DNA from: Riptortus pedestris
Lineage: Eukaryota; Arthropoda; Insecta; Hemiptera; Alydidae
DNA: 64,000 nt
Reading direction: 5' to 3'
NCBI GenBank assembly: GCA_019009955.1
Contig: CM032228.1
Span: forward strand, 129,287,501 to 129,351,500
Shown here: in pieces, positions 11,860 to 23,493 of the stretch
Numbering within the stretch: the first letter of the stretch is position 1
Layout of the letters: each line of letters begins with the position of its first letter
Notes under the pieces: model-generated
What the model was told of the DNA's origin: nothing
Databases searched by the model: none
Seen by the model: the letters and a program-made list of their open reading frames with translations, nothing else
Made by a program: the position numbers and the translations under genes

Positions 11860-14800
11860 CTCTTGCAGTCTGTCAGTATGTGTTGGAGTTGTAAGAGTCA
11901 AATTGCATACATTGCATTTGGGCTGCTCCCTTTTTTCCATATAAATAGTTATGAGTAATAAAGGAGTGACCTATGCGGAGCCTTGTTAAAAATCACTTCT
12001 CTCTCCGCGAATTATGTTTGCAATTTTAATTAGTCCGTGTGAGTACTGTTGATTAATTTGTCTTAGTTCTATTGTCTGTTTGTAGCCATTTGTGTTGCCA
12101 TTCATGTAGTTACGTTAGTTATTGCAGAGTGTATTAAATCGTCTACCGTTAGTTCATTTTTGTCTACGTAAAGTTTTTGGGTAGCTAATTTTGCATGTTC
12201 ATCGACTTCAGTAACTTTGTCCCAATATTTTGGTGTCCTGGTAGCCATACTAGTGTAATGTTGTTTTGAAGATGTATAATGTTTTCTAAAAATTTGGGTT
12301 ATGATGGGATGAGTACTGTAAATATACTTTAAGGAGAATAAAGAACTTTAAGGAATCTGTGAATAAGTAAATTTGGGAATTTTGAACATTGTGAAATTTT
12401 GAAAGGGCAATATTTATGGCTTGTAACTCAGCTGTGTAAATACTTGTATTATTGTTGAGTTTTTGTAGTGTAAATGTCAGTATTAATAATTGCTGCAGCT
12501 GCTGTTCCAAAGTCAGTCTTGGATCCGTCAGTAAAAAGTGTGAAGTGGGGGGGGGGGTGGGGGGGTTTTTTTTGGGCTATTTGCTACAATTGAGTTAACA
12601 AAGCTATTCTGTAAAATTTGGCAGATAAAGGATTTTCTTTTGTTAAATTTTGTTAAAGTTAAATTAATAGTTAAGTTAATTTATTCTCACATGGAGGGAG
12701 TGTTATGTTTCTGTTATGGTGTATTTGAGTTTGTAATATGTTCGAATCAATAGTGTTTTCTGAAGTGCGTTACGACTAGAGGATTATGTTTAGTGTGTTT
12801 TTCTAGGTATTTGTTGTAAAGTGTGTTATTTAAGAATACATTTGACGCATGGAGCATCTAATGCTTTGCATTTTAAAATAAATTTTAAGCAGATGTTACG
12901 TCTCCTGTACTCCAATGGAGGTCCTCCCGCTTCAACACACATAAACTATCAACAGGGCTAGATCTGAAGGCTCACAGTTGCTATCCTCAGTCCTGTGTTG
13001 TGTATTGTGTCTAACATTTTAAGTATATTTGGACTGGCTGATGAAATATGCTATACAGCCATAATCCAGCATGACCTGGTATAAGCACGATAAAAAGATA
13101 GCATAGAACATCTGTCAGCATCCCCATGCAGGAATTAACTAAGTACCCTTAATAAATCCAAGCTTTTCTTGCATTTACTAATGAGGCCTTTTAAAATGGG
13201 GAACCCATGTGAGTTTTCTGTCAAATGTAAGTCCAAGAAATGTAAGTTCGTCTGTCTTATTTATAATAGTGTTGTGGAGTGTTTAATTGTGGGCATTCGT
13301 AACTTCTTTTTTCGGGTGAAAATGGTATACTTTGTTTTTTCGATTGATAACTTAAACCCAGTTACAGAACACCATTTTTGAAGTTCATTTAAAGTGTGCT
13401 GTATGATGTTTGGTGCGTATGGTAATGAAGAGTAAGTGATGTATAAGATTAAGGTCATCAGCATACAGGCAGTAAGATACTTCATTGGGGGATATACTTT
13501 ATGACAAAATTTACAGCTATATTGAACAAGGTTGTACTCAGACACACCTCCCTGTAGGCACTCCATTCTACCTGAAGAAATGCTTCAGATAAAGTGGTTA
13601 CCTACCCTCACTCTGAAAAAAGTTCAGACAGATAGTTATATCAGGAACCTTATAATGTTTCCCTGGTACACCCCATTCGATCAACTGAGAGAGAATAAGC
13701 CTTCTCCATACAGAGTCCATATGCTTTTGCACAGACTCGAGGGATAATTACCCCCCCCCCCCAAACTAACATTAATTTGTTTCCAAGGAATGCATTACGT
13801 ATTTCGCTTTCCATCCGTGCTATAATGGTGCATAGTGGATGGGCCAAATGCCCAGGTTTAAATGCACGTTGAAAAGGAGAAAAGCAGTTTTTTTATGGTC
13901 TAAGAACCACAAAAGCCTTTTATTGACCAGCATCTTTTCTGTGATTTTGCAAAGGGAATTTGTCATGAAATCGGTCGTTATAGCTTGTGACTAGTTTCTT
14001 GCTTTTTTTTCCCAGATTTTAGAACTGGTATAACTATAGCCTCATTCCAGTTGTGAGGGTACGTACCACTAGTGTAAACCTCATTCAATAGGTGAAGAAG
14101 AAATGGTAAGCATTGTTCTGGTAGATTTTTTAATCATATCATATGTGATAATGGTCGGGTCCTCCACCCGGTGAAGTCATTTTTACAGTCGATAGTGCGA
14201 GTTTAGTTCTGTGAAACTGAAGGGATCATTTAGTGGGTGTTGGTAAGTTGGAAATAATGGTGGCAAGTCATTGTTTCAGTTAGTGTTTTTGTGTCTGAAA
14301 AATTGTATTGTATAGTTTTTTGGAGCTGCACTTACATTACTGAAATGTTTCTCCCTAAGATGTTAGTGATTGTCTGTTTTTGGTCGGTAATGTTCTTTGT
14401 TATTGTGTTCTAGTCCTGTAATTGGTTTGCGGTATTTTTATGAGTAATTTGGTGAATTTTTAGTCCATACTCTTTGCGGGTAAGCGTCGATTAATATTAG
14501 ATAAAAAAATCTATCCAGCATGGTCTTTTTACTATTCTTAATAACCCATTGGGCTTTGGATTTTTTCCTTTTGTAGTCTAGGAGATTTACGTCAGACGGA
14601 GTTTCGGCGGAATAAAATTAAAGAGCTCTTTTCTGTTCATTACAGCAATTCTGCATTCATCATTCCACCAAGGAACTGGAGGTTTTGGGGGGGTATGTCC
14701 GTGAAGTTTTTGGAATACTTATCTCAGCTGCTTCTAACATTAGAGAGGTTAGCTCAATAATACTTTGAGGTTAACCGACTTAAGCTTTTTCAGTAATGTA

Positions 14801-15530
14801 ATCCTGATAAGTAATCCAATTGGCTTTTATGGTGTTGAATCTTGAAATGTTGTGAAATAGTGAGTGAGAAGAGTTCAGGTTAAAAATGTGTATTGGAAAG
14901 TGATCACTTCCATGGGAATCTTGATCAACTCTCCATGAAAAGCGTGTGAGATAGAGGGAGAAATAAAGAAATGTCAATGTTAGTCAGTGTTCCAGTCCGA
15001 GGGCATAAATGTGTTGGAGAATTTGAATTAAGTGAAATTAAATCGAAGTGTTCAAAAATGTTTTGTTAGCTGTATTCCTTTCCTATTACTTACAGGAGAG
15101 TTCCACATAGTGCTTAATTGCGTTTACATCTCCTAAAAATTAAGCAAAGGGGTTGGTAATTGTGTCAGTAAGTTATGTATTTTTTCATGTAAGGTTCAAA
15201 AGGTTCCTTTGGTGGAAGATAAATGGAGCATACTGTAACTCGCCAGGAAGCAGGGACGTGAACTGAGACTGCTACTGCTTGCAGTGTTGTTTCTCAGCTG
15301 TATGGTTCGCTATATGTGTTATCTCTAACAAATATAGCTACCCCTCCGCATGCCCTACCTCCCAAGAAAGTAATCTTTTCTATAGGTGGTGTAACCATTG
15401 TATACTGAATTCCTTACCAGGTGTAAGGTGTGTTTCTTGGATAGCAACTATTTCTGGATTATCCTCCAGTAAGCGCTTCAGGTCCCCAATGTGTTTCTGA
15501 ATACCCTTCAAATTCCATTGAATGAGAGAG
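11860..15530 (-). pseudogene. LINE ORF2: AP endonuclease, reverse transcriptase, RNase H (decayed)
   Basis: Fragments in order on the minus strand: IQWNLKGIQKHI and NPEIVAIQETHLTPGKEF (endonuclease start, about 15520-15400), SHGSDHFPI (endonuclease end, near 14900), VPWWNDECRIAV (14680-14640), and an RT palm beginning NWNEAIVIPVLKSGKK near 14050. A degraded YADD region and FKLSIEKTKYTIF lie near 13450-13300. RNase H fragments YTAELQAINIALSKFHN and IYLFTDSLK lie near 12440-12340, and the C-terminal RIGHSF-type segment is near 11960. Stops and frameshifts occur throughout. Confidence 0.82.
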
Positions 15531-16292
15531 GATCATTCAGTAGTGTCTAAAATGGATAGAAATTTAAAAAATTACGAACAGAAGAGAACTGTAAAACTTA
15601 TAGAGGACAGAATATATAACCAGTATAAAATGGATAAACAATGGGATCAACTAAAGGATTACCAAATATAAAATGAAAATTAGTAATAAAAACAAAAATA
15701 AAACAATGGAAAAAATAAATAAAAATTAAACCATAGTAATTGGGGCAAAACAAGCGAGAATTCATCTTTTTCTTTTCTTTGAGATTGCTTCCAAGTACAT
15801 TTTTCTGATTCCCATTGTTCTTATTGCTGCTTCTTCATTTCCTGGTTTCTTTTTTTGTGTCTAATTCCAGAATTTCATTAGTTTTAGCATTTTTTTCCAC
15901 TTTAACTTTACTTTTGTTATGATCAGCTGTAGTGCGTGTAGTTTCGTACAATCATTTTCACTTGCTGGTGGGCTTTTTAGTATTTTGTTGACTGCACTTG
16001 GTCATAATGAAAATTTTCTAAAACTATTAATCTTTCATTCATTTTTTCAATGTGAGACCTGTTAGCATGCTCACAGCTGATGAATCAGGTTGGTTGACTT
16101 TCACTTTTGTTGCGTACGACTGTTTTTTCCGTATATAATACATTTTCTTAGCTTCTTGGTAGCTGAGTTTTATTTATTACCATCATCTTTTTAATTTCAA
16201 TTCTTCAGCATATACGGGGCACGTTTTTTGAGGTTGTAAGGTGGTCACCTTGGCATAACAGCACTTAGTTTCAGTGCAAGGGTCATCGTGTT

Positions 16293-16916
16293 TCAATTTA
16301 GAGCATTTCTGCAAACTGGTTGGCTCTTGCACGATGATTTATGGTGGCCCAGTAAACCACAAGTAAAGCAGATGAGTGGCGATGGGATATAAATGCGAAC
16401 CGGCACTGACATATAGCCGATGTGGAGGCGCTCTGGAATATTCGGGGAGTCGAACGTTACTAGAATTAGCGCGGATTTCTTCGTGTTGTTCCTCATTCTC
16501 CTTATGTGCAGAACTCCTTCATCTTTCAATTCTTCAAGGATTTCATCTTCCTCTAGATCTCTTATTTCTGCACAATAAATTATACCTTTTGAATAATTCA
16601 AAGTTTTGTGTGGTTGGACTGTAATGTTAAGACCATTAAAGGAATTTGCTTTTAAAATTTTAACGGCAATTTGTTCGATTGGACAGTCTAATAGGAGAAG
16701 GCCTTCTTTTCTCAGTTTTTTAACTTTTATTTGTTTGGAATATGAGCATATCCATTTGTGTATGGCAATAGGGCTGATATCGTTAAAGGTCTTACCTTCA
16801 TTTTGTATCTTTACAAGAAGGTATCGAGGAGCAGAGTTAGGAAGGCTCTTCCATTGTTCATACCAATGTTTTCTGTTCATAGTCGTGACTTCCTGTGTCG
16901 TTGTTAACATTTTCAT
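16293..16916 (-). CDS. LINE ORF1 protein (gag-like, CCHC zinc knuckle)
   Basis: 207 residues starting at an ATG. The RRM-like gag core shows RYLLVKIQNEGKTFNDISP, KKLRKEGLLLLD, TVQPHKTLNYSKGIIYC and VPVRIYIPSPL. One CX2CX4HX4C knuckle (CFTCGLLGHHKSSC) sits near residue 190. Related elements usually carry two or three knuckles, so the C-terminus is probably truncated by the stop at 16293. Such proteins bind the element's RNA. Confidence 0.75.
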   Translation of the reverse strand: MKMLTTTQEVTTMNRKHWYEQWKSLPNSAPRYLLVKIQNEGKTFNDISPIAIHKWICSYSKQIKVKKLRKEGLLLLDCPIEQIAVKILKANSFNGLNITVQPHKTLNYSKGIIYCAEIRDLEEDEILEELKDEGVLHIRRMRNNTKKSALILVTFDSPNIPERLHIGYMSVPVRIYIPSPLICFTCGLLGHHKSSCKSQPVCRNALN

Positions 16917-17206
16917 TTACATTTTTGCATGTATTCATCCTAATACCGCTGATATTAACGGTTTTTTTAAGATCGCAAATATTTAAAGGCTTTTCAATAG
17001 CTTTAACCATATGGTAATTTTTAACTGAAGATTAAAACATAAAAAAAAAGATTAAAAATTTAGAAAATTAATAAAATAATTAAATATACTTACTTGGAAA
17101 ACATAAATGTTTCAGTTTTTATATGGGTCTACCTTAGTGAGAAAAAAAAACCCTGAAAATTTTGAAGGTTAACTTCTCTAAAATTACATCGTTAATTTCT
17201 AAAGAG

Positions 17207-18298
17207 TCAACGTAAATGTTGTTCGAAGTGCTGGCCTCTCGCTGCAATACACGCATCACATCGCGTACTCACAGATCGCACTGCATCTAAACATTGTTCT
17301 GCGGTGAGCTGGTTGCAAACCATTCTGATGCGCTCGATGAGGTCATCCCTTGTGCGGACGGGCTCTCGGTAGGCATTTTCTTTCACGTATCCCCACATGA
17401 AGAAATCTAGTGGCGTGAGGTCCGGAGACCGGGGAGGCCAAGGCACCGGCCCACCTCGTCCTATCCAGCGACCTGGGTAGTTGATGTCCAACCAGTCTCG
17501 TACGGCCCTTCCGTAATGTGCAGGGACAACCATCGAGTTGAAAACCAGCTCTCAAGACCTTGTTTCCAAAGGGATATCTTCCAAAAGTGCCCGTAAGTCA
17601 TTCTCCCAGGAATAGATGATAACTTTCAGCGTGAAGTCGAGCAGGTAAAAATACGGGACCTATTATTGCGATTATTATAACAAAAAGACCAACCCACACG
17701 TTTACAGAAACTCATGCTGGTAGTGAAATTCTCTAACAGCGCGGGTGGGATTTTCAGTGCCCAAAAGGTGGTAGTTTCTTTGATTTGAATATGACCGCAC
17801 GTGTAAAAGTCGCTTCGTCCGTCCAGATTACTTTCGAACTTAAGTTTACATCGTTTTGCAATTGTTCTTTGTACCAATTACAAAAATTTAATCGGCGGGG
17901 ATAATCAGCGGGTATTAAATTTTGTGCCTTTTGTACATGGTAAGCATGCCTGCGGTCAGCCCTTAATGTGCGCCAAATGGTTGTCTTTGGTATGCTTAGA
18001 ACTGAAGCAGCTCTCCGGACGCTTGTGCCAGGGTTGGTATTGAAGTGCCTCAGTACCCTCTCCCTCCGCCTCAAGTCGGCTTCCATCGGAAGCCTGCATA
18101 CGGTTTCCACGACGATTAACATATGAAGGACCCAGTCTCTCGAAGCCTTCTGAAAGTGCTGGTAAAAACACCTCTTTGTGGGGTTTCTCGGTCAGGAAAC
18201 CGTCTGCGATATTCCCGAACTGCCTGACGTGCATTGCCATCGCAGAATCCGTAGACGTAGACTATGTCCGCGTATTCAGCGTTGGTAAATCTAGCCAT
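17207..18298 (-). pseudogene. DUF4817-type Tc1/mariner-like transposase, frameshifted
   Basis: It begins MARFTNAEYADIVYVYGF...NARQAVREYRRRFPDR at 18298, the DUF4817 helix-turn-helix domain. It continues after a frameshift with RRRERVLRHFNTNPGTSVRR and SIPKTTIWRTLR, then VIWTDEATFTR (first catalytic Asp). Another frame change leads to VWVGLFVIIIAIIGPVFLP, then FQLDGCP and finally YPGRWIGRGGPVPWPPRSPD, LTPLDFFMWG. The stop is at 17207. At least three frame changes make it non-functional. This family moves by cut-and-paste into TA. Confidence 0.87.
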
Positions 18299-18744
18299 AT
18301 TTGTTGACTTCACTGAACAGTACTAGCAACACCACTAATGTGAGAATGCGAGGCTGGATTCCCCCCCAAAAGGATTTAAAATGATAGTAAACATTTTTAA
18401 TCCTATTCTTTTTAGAAGGGGTTAAAACACTCAACCTAGACGTTTTATTGATAAGGAAAGCGTGAGAATATTCATGTTTTTTAAATTTACTCCTCGTAAA
18501 TTAAAAAATTAAGCTTACTCAAAAAGCCAATAGTTTTTTGTAATTTAAATACATTATTAAAAAAAAAATACACTTTTTGCACAACTATTTTCAGTTTTTT
18601 GTGATTTTCTCAAAAACGAAGCGAAAACGAGGCATATGCCAGAGGGCTGTTTTTCTTAGTTTTTCGATCCTCTATTGATCCCTGAAGTTTGGCCGTTTGG
18701 TTTGGGGACACCCTGTATATATAATTTTGAACCGACCTCATTTT

Positions 18745-18814
18745 TAGCAGATTTCCCTTAAGGGAAATCAGCTATTGAGGTTGTACTCATGAAACAAATG
18801 AAGTCCGTTCAAAA

Positions 18815-18874
<60 letters not shown>

Positions 18875-19531
18875 CTGTTACCGCTCTAGCGGTCGCAATT
18901 TTTGTTTGATCATCGGTACCAAACTCGGTATTTAGTCGTTTTATGTAAAAAGAAAGATCAAGTTCGTTAACGGCTGAAATCGGACCAGTGGGAGGGGGGG
19001 TTTAGAGGGGAGGATTTTCGAAAAATCGATATATCTCCGTTACTATACGTCAGATCAAAACATTGTACAGAATCAATCTTATTGCAAATTAAATTTACTA
19101 TAAATATTGTTATATACATTTATTCTCTATCTTGAATATTAACCGAGATATTTGCATTTTTATGAAGTTTGTGGTCGGATTAGGTCGGCCATTTCCGTCG
19201 GCTCAGGTGGGAGGCTTCTTCTAACCTTACCTGTCGTTTCTAACCTTACCTTCGTTACTTTGTGAGATTTATATAAATACGTTCTGTTCATCCACCCCCC
19301 CCCTTTCTTTAGTTCTTGGACTACTAAAATTTGAGTTATTAAAATTTAAATTATTATTACAATTCAGAAGCCGTTTCAGTTGGGAATTTATTTTTATTAA
19401 CTGAAAGATTTCTCATTACCGTTTGTATTTAATCACGGTGGTATTGTGTTACCAGTATGCAGATTTCTCTATTGTAAAACTTCACATGGGAAATCTGCTT
19501 AGTTTACGCAGCCCCTGCGTGACGGACTTTT
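18745..19531 (+). mobile_element. Helentron-like element B, inserted in element A
   Basis: Starts TAGCAGATTTCCCTTAAGGG, carries a (TA)n tract near 18819-18870, the conserved core, then GGGAAATCTGC, the ACGCAG/CTGCGT stem-loop and GACGGACTTT. It splits element A between the two T residues of CATTTTCGTCATC, as other copies show the uninterrupted site. Confidence 0.88.
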
Positions 19532-19652
19532 TCGTCATCTCCTGGATAGGATTGATGGACATTTGAAGAAATTTTGCGAAACTCGCGTCATGAGTACGAC
19601 CTCAATAGCTGATTTCACTTGAGGGAAATCTGCTAACAGTATCAATCATGAT

Positions 19653-21783
19653 TAGGGCTAGGATTCCTATGTAAATACATATTTGCTACTGACTTCGATA
19701 TCACCTTATATCAACTCATAGTATATGTTTTAACGCAATTGGGATCAAATTAAGCCAATTTAATTTTTTCATATTATTACATATTTGACTAAATTTACAT
19801 ATTTCTTACATACTTTGGGAATTTTTACATATTTTACTCCATATTTGTTAATTTTTAATTTTTTCTATTTCTTTACAACAAAACTGAATAACGAGTGCAT
19901 GAAGAAAATTTTTTCACAAGAATTGGCCCTTCTATTGCCACTGTTGATTGCTTCTTAGAACCAAACCCTACAAAACAATTCTGAGATTCCATCTCCCTTG
20001 GTTTTGGCTCTGAATAAACAAAACCAAACCTATTTCATAATTAGTGTTTATTGGTGAGTGGTAAAGTGCGTGCCACTCTTGTCAAACACGATTTGAAAAT
20101 TATATTTTGTGATTAATTCAATTTTCATTTTTGTCGAAATGGGGAAAGTCGCAAGGAAAAACAAAGAACGAGTTTTAAAATATCTTCGTGAGTTTCCAAA
20201 CGAAACATTCAGGGGTGATGGAGAAATGTTATATTGTCCTTGCTGTGACAAGGCTGTATCCACTACGCAACGATTCCAAGTAACCCAACACATTGGCACA
20301 GGATCTCACAAATCGAACAAAGAGAAAAAGTCAAACCTGAAGCAAAGTTTCATCACACCATCTACCTCATGCGGAGACAGTAAGTCCACCTTTTATACAT
20401 ATTTATGTCGAGCGTTTGTGCAGGCTGACATTCCGTTAAGCAAAATTAATAATCCGCCTCTTAATTTTTTTTTGGAAAAGTACATTGAAAAAAAAATGCC
20501 TGATGAATCCACCTTGAGAAAAAACTATCTACAAGATATATATCAAGAAACTCTTGCCAAAATACGGGAAAATATCAAGGAGGGGCCAATTTGGGTCAGT
20601 TGACGAGACAACCGATGTTGAAGGCCGGTACATTGCGAATATTATTGTTGGAAGTCTCTGCCCAGATTCTTTTTCAAAACCATTTCTTTTAAATTGTGAG
20701 GAGTTAGGAAAATGCAATCATGCAACAATCGCACGGTTTTTCAACGACTCTATGAGTCTTCTTTTGCCAAACGGTGTACTACACGAAAAAGTCTTCTTGT
20801 TTTTATCAGATGGAGCTCTGTACATGGTCAAAGAAGGAAAGCATCTTAAAGTATTTTTCCCGAAAATGCTTCATGTCACATGCCTCGCTCACGCATTTCA
20901 TCGTGTAGCTGAATCAGTTCGGTCTGCTTTTCCTGAGGTAGACTCATTGATCTCATCAATAAAAAAGATTTTTTTAAAAGCTCCAAGCCGAGTTGAAATT
21001 TTCAAAGAAAGTTATCCTGAGCTGTCTTTACCTCCGCGACCTGTAGTTACCAGATGGGGAACTTGGCTAGAGGCTGCTCTGTACTACTGCACCAATTCTC
21101 GACAAAATAAAAGGACGTCGATATTCAAAATTGGATGACGAATCAGCCTCAGCCATTTCGCAAGCTCAGAATTTGTTGGAAAACCCGAATTTAAAAAATA
21201 ATTTGGCATTTATTTCTTGCAATTGTGCTCACATCCCTTCCACTATAACGCAGCTTGAATCCCAGAATGTGCCTCTATTGAAAAATATAGAAGGATCCAC
21301 GCGAAACTACCTGATGTCTTAAAAAAAATCCTGGCTGGAAAGATATGCTGCTGATTGCAGACATCATAAGTGGAAAGGAGGTGACAGCAAAGCTTTCAGT
21401 TGAATGGAACCCTCTGGAACATTAGCCGCTTTCCGAAACGCTCCAGTTTACATCAGTTGACGTCGAACGCTCATTCAGCAGATTCAAGTCGATACTAAGG
21501 CCCAATCGACGTAGTTTTACGTTTGAAAATTTGAAAATGCATTTTGTCTCAAACTGTATTCCTTACAGTGATTGAAAAATGTTTTTGTTTTTGTATTTTT
21601 ATGTTTAAAATAAAACCGTTTTTGTATTGTAATAAAAAAATGAGAGTGCAAACTGTTTTAGAAGGTTATTCACTGTTTACATATTTCACTAATTTTACAT
21701 AATTATTTACATATTTGTATCAAAATCAATACATATATATTTACATATTTGGCATTTTTAATTACATGAAAATCCTAGCCCTA
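19653..21783 (+). mobile_element. hAT transposon with 8-bp target duplication
   Basis: Flanked by ATCATGAT at 19645-19652 and 21784-21791. The TIRs are TAGGGCTAGGATTCC on the left and the reverse complement of TAGGGCTAGGATTTT on the right. Subterminal regions are rich in TTTACATATTT repeats, the kind of multiple short motifs hAT transposases bind. It is inserted in the mariner next to Helentron-like element A. Confidence 0.92.
20139..21573 (+). pseudogene. hAT transposase with BED-like zinc finger, frameshifted
   Basis: Starts MGKVARKNKERVLKYL at 20139. A C2H2 BED-like finger follows (CPCCDKAVSTTQRF..TQHIGTGSH). After a frameshift near 20590 comes SVDETTDVEGRYIANI, the catalytic-domain start with its Asp, then LSDGALYM.KEG, HVTCLAHAFHRVAE and VTRWGTWLEAALYY. 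A second frameshift near 21128 and a third near 21330 precede the C-terminal dimerisation block TSVDVERSFSRFKSIL..NRRSFTFENLKMHFVSNC, ending near 21573. Domain order is complete, but three frameshifts and a premature stop inactivate it. Confidence 0.88.
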
Positions 21784-21865
21784 ATCATGATCCATCCCCA
21801 CTCCCCACACACAGCCTGACATCTGCCGTACGCACAGTCCCGTTACTTAATTGTCTCTCCTCGTA

Positions 21866-21877
21866 TAATCAATATAT

Positions 21878-21923
<46 letters not shown>

Positions 21924-22101
21924 TATATTGTATACAATAATGAGTAATATACAATGTATAATTAGTTATATAATCTATAATTAATATATACAACACATTA
22001 TAATCAACAATTTATACACACTACTCTTTACTTCTTTCCTACATTCGCAGGGTGTTTAATTTTATTTATTTATTTTTTTTTTTGGTTTCCCTTTCTTTTA
22101 T
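21866..22101. other. AT-rich LINE flank with (TA)n microsatellite
   Basis: Contains a pure TA run near 21875-21920 and sequence (ATTAATATATACAACACATT) resembling the left flank of the mariner at 8616-8652. It is probably the 3' continuation of the LINE fragment at 7523-8640. Confidence 0.5.
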
Positions 22102-22668
22102 TAGCAGATTTCCCTTAAGGGAAATCAGCTATTGAGGTTGTACTCATGACGGAATTTTCGAAATTTTTCTTCAAATGTCCAGTAGATAACGAAAATGAGG
22201 TCCGTTCAAAACTGTATATATCTATCTATCTATATATTTGTCTGTTAACGCTCTAGCGGTCGCAATTTTAGTTTGATCGTTACCAAACTCGATATTTAGT
22301 CGTTTTAAGTAAAAAGAAAGATAAAGTTCGTTAACGGCTGAAATCGGACCAGTGGGAGGAGGTTTAGAGGGGAGGTTTTTCGAAAAATCTCCATTACTAT
22401 ACGTCGGATCGAAAAATTGTACGGAATCAATCTAATTGCAAATTAAATTTACTATAAATATTGTTATATACATTTATTTTCTATCTTGAATATTAACCGA
22501 GATATTTGCATTTTTATTAAATCTGGGCGGCTAACGGACGGGTGACTTTCCCGCCAAAAGCTAGTTCGGCCGTTTCCTTAACTGCTCGACTCTCGTGAAA
22601 TTTCTCTATTGTAAAACTTCACGTGGGAAATCTGCTTAGTTTACGCAGCCCCTGCGTGACGGACTTTT
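22102..22668 (+). mobile_element. Helentron-like element C, complete (567 bp)
   Basis: Complete copy from TAGCAGATTTCCC to GACGGACTTTT. It shows the 20-bp palindrome GATTTCCCTTAAGGGAAATC at the 5' tip, a short (TCTA)n tract at the microsatellite position, the core, the subterminal inverted repeat and the 3' stem-loop. It carries no coding capacity. Confidence 0.88.
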
Positions 22669-23060
22669 GGAAATTCTAAATATCTCCGTTACTATAAGTC
22701 GGATCGCAAAAGTGTATAGAATAAAAATTATTGCAAATTAAATTTACTACAATTAATGTTATATACACATATTCCCTATCTTGAATATTAACTGAGATAT
22801 TTGCGTTTTCCAGTTTTCAGCCTTCAGTAAACCCCCACTTCTACTCGTGTTACGCAAACAATACTCTGTTATATAATAAGCCACATTATTCGAAGCTTAA
22901 ATACCAAATATTGTTATCCAGAGACCTTTATTGTACGAGATACATGCAAATATATCTGTGAGCCCCCCCCCCCCCCGTCATAAATTCTAGGACTAATAAA
23001 ATTTGATTGATAAAATTTATTCTGATTCCTTATAAATTACAGTACTGCAAACCTTCACAG
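22669..23060 (+). repeat. Diverged Helentron-like core, older subfamily
   Basis: Begins with ATATCTCCGTTACTATAAGT and TCTTGAATATTAACTGAGAT as in the core of the neighbouring element, then continues with a subfamily-specific block (CTTCAGTAAACCCCCACTTC...) also seen at 26040, 57890 and 58745. Contains a run of 15 C near 22966. Confidence 0.65.
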
Positions 23061-23261
23061 GTTATATTATAAAACCTTTAGGTGCTTTCAGTGGCTCCTA
23101 TCACCATCTTCTGAGTTGTAAACAAAAACCAAGAAAAACGACAAAAAAAAATAGTAAAATAATTTACCATTTTTAAAAATATAAATAAATAACTATGAAA
23201 AGCTATTTACTTAAAATCCAACATGAATGATAATAAAAACATAACATTTTCAAATAATAAA

Positions 23262-23478
23262 TTTAAATTATTTATTAAGTCCACTTTTTGCAACTAAGGC
23301 TAATTGGGACCGTTATCTATAGGTTACCACCTTTCCTAGCCAGGGTGGGACTAAGGATTTTATTTAATGAATTCCGTCTCTAAATAAATTCCTATTTGCC
23401 CAGGCGTTAATCGAACTTGCCACTCTAGGTTTATCATGTGAGATTAAAGGCAATGCTTTAACTCACATGGCTAACCTG
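23262..23478 (-). mobile_element. Full-length tRNA-derived SINE (217 bp) with 15-bp target duplication
   Basis: Flanked by TTTTCAAATAATAAA at 23247-23261 and 23479-23493. On the minus strand the 5' end reads TAGCCATGTGAGTTAAAGC (box A-like) and, about 50 bases on, AAGTTCGATTAACGCC (box B-like), so it carries an internal Pol III promoter of tRNA origin. The body and the AATAATAAAT tail follow. This copy is the reference for the partial copies elsewhere in the window. Confidence 0.88.
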
Positions 23479-23493
23479 TTTTCAAATAATAAA

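Larger units (their letters stand above)
10787..17021 (-). mobile_element. Full-length I-like LINE (6.2 kb) with 13-bp target duplication
   Basis: Flanked by TAACTGAAGATTA at 10774-10786 and 17022-17034. The 3' end on the minus strand is an (AATA)n tail next to 10787, typical of I-like elements. Contents in minus orientation are ORF1 (16916-16293) and ORF2 with AP endonuclease, reverse transcriptase and RNase H (about 15530-11860), then a long 3' region with a (CA)n tract (11620-11690) and an A-rich low-complexity stretch (10840-11300 as read on the plus strand). ORF2 is broken by many stops, so the copy is dead. Confidence 0.88.
10413..18715 (-). mobile_element. Tc1/mariner-like TIR transposon with DUF4817-type transposase
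   Basis: Terminal inverted repeats of about 140 bp begin CAGGGTGTCCCCAAACCAAA at 10413 and end with the reverse complement at 18715. TA duplications lie at 10411-10412 and 18716-18717. Without the LINE nested at 10787-17021 it is about 2.05 kb. The target is the TA microsatellite of Helentron-like element A. Confidence 0.88.
9907..19635 (-). mobile_element. Helentron-like (HINE/DINE-1-type) element A, outer copy, interrupted
   Basis: Minus-strand copy in three pieces: 9907-10412 (3' stem-loop, subterminal repeat, core), 18716-18744, and 19532-19635 (5' part ending in the GCAGATTTCCC-type tip). It is interrupted by the TIR transposon at 10413-18715 in its central TA microsatellite and by element B (18745-19531) in a TT. 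Joining the pieces restores the consensus seen in the uninterrupted copies at 22102, 32117 and 49783. It lies in the 5' UTR part of the mariner. Confidence 0.85.

Noticed and set aside
18116..18313. Start of the DUF4817 transposase at 18313
   Set aside because: The first codon there is GTG. The first ATG in frame is at 18298, where family similarity (MARFTN) begins.
23262..23478. A functional tRNA gene suggested by box A/B-like motifs
   Set aside because: No cloverleaf with acceptor stem can be formed. The unit recurs with target duplications and a tail, so it is a SINE.
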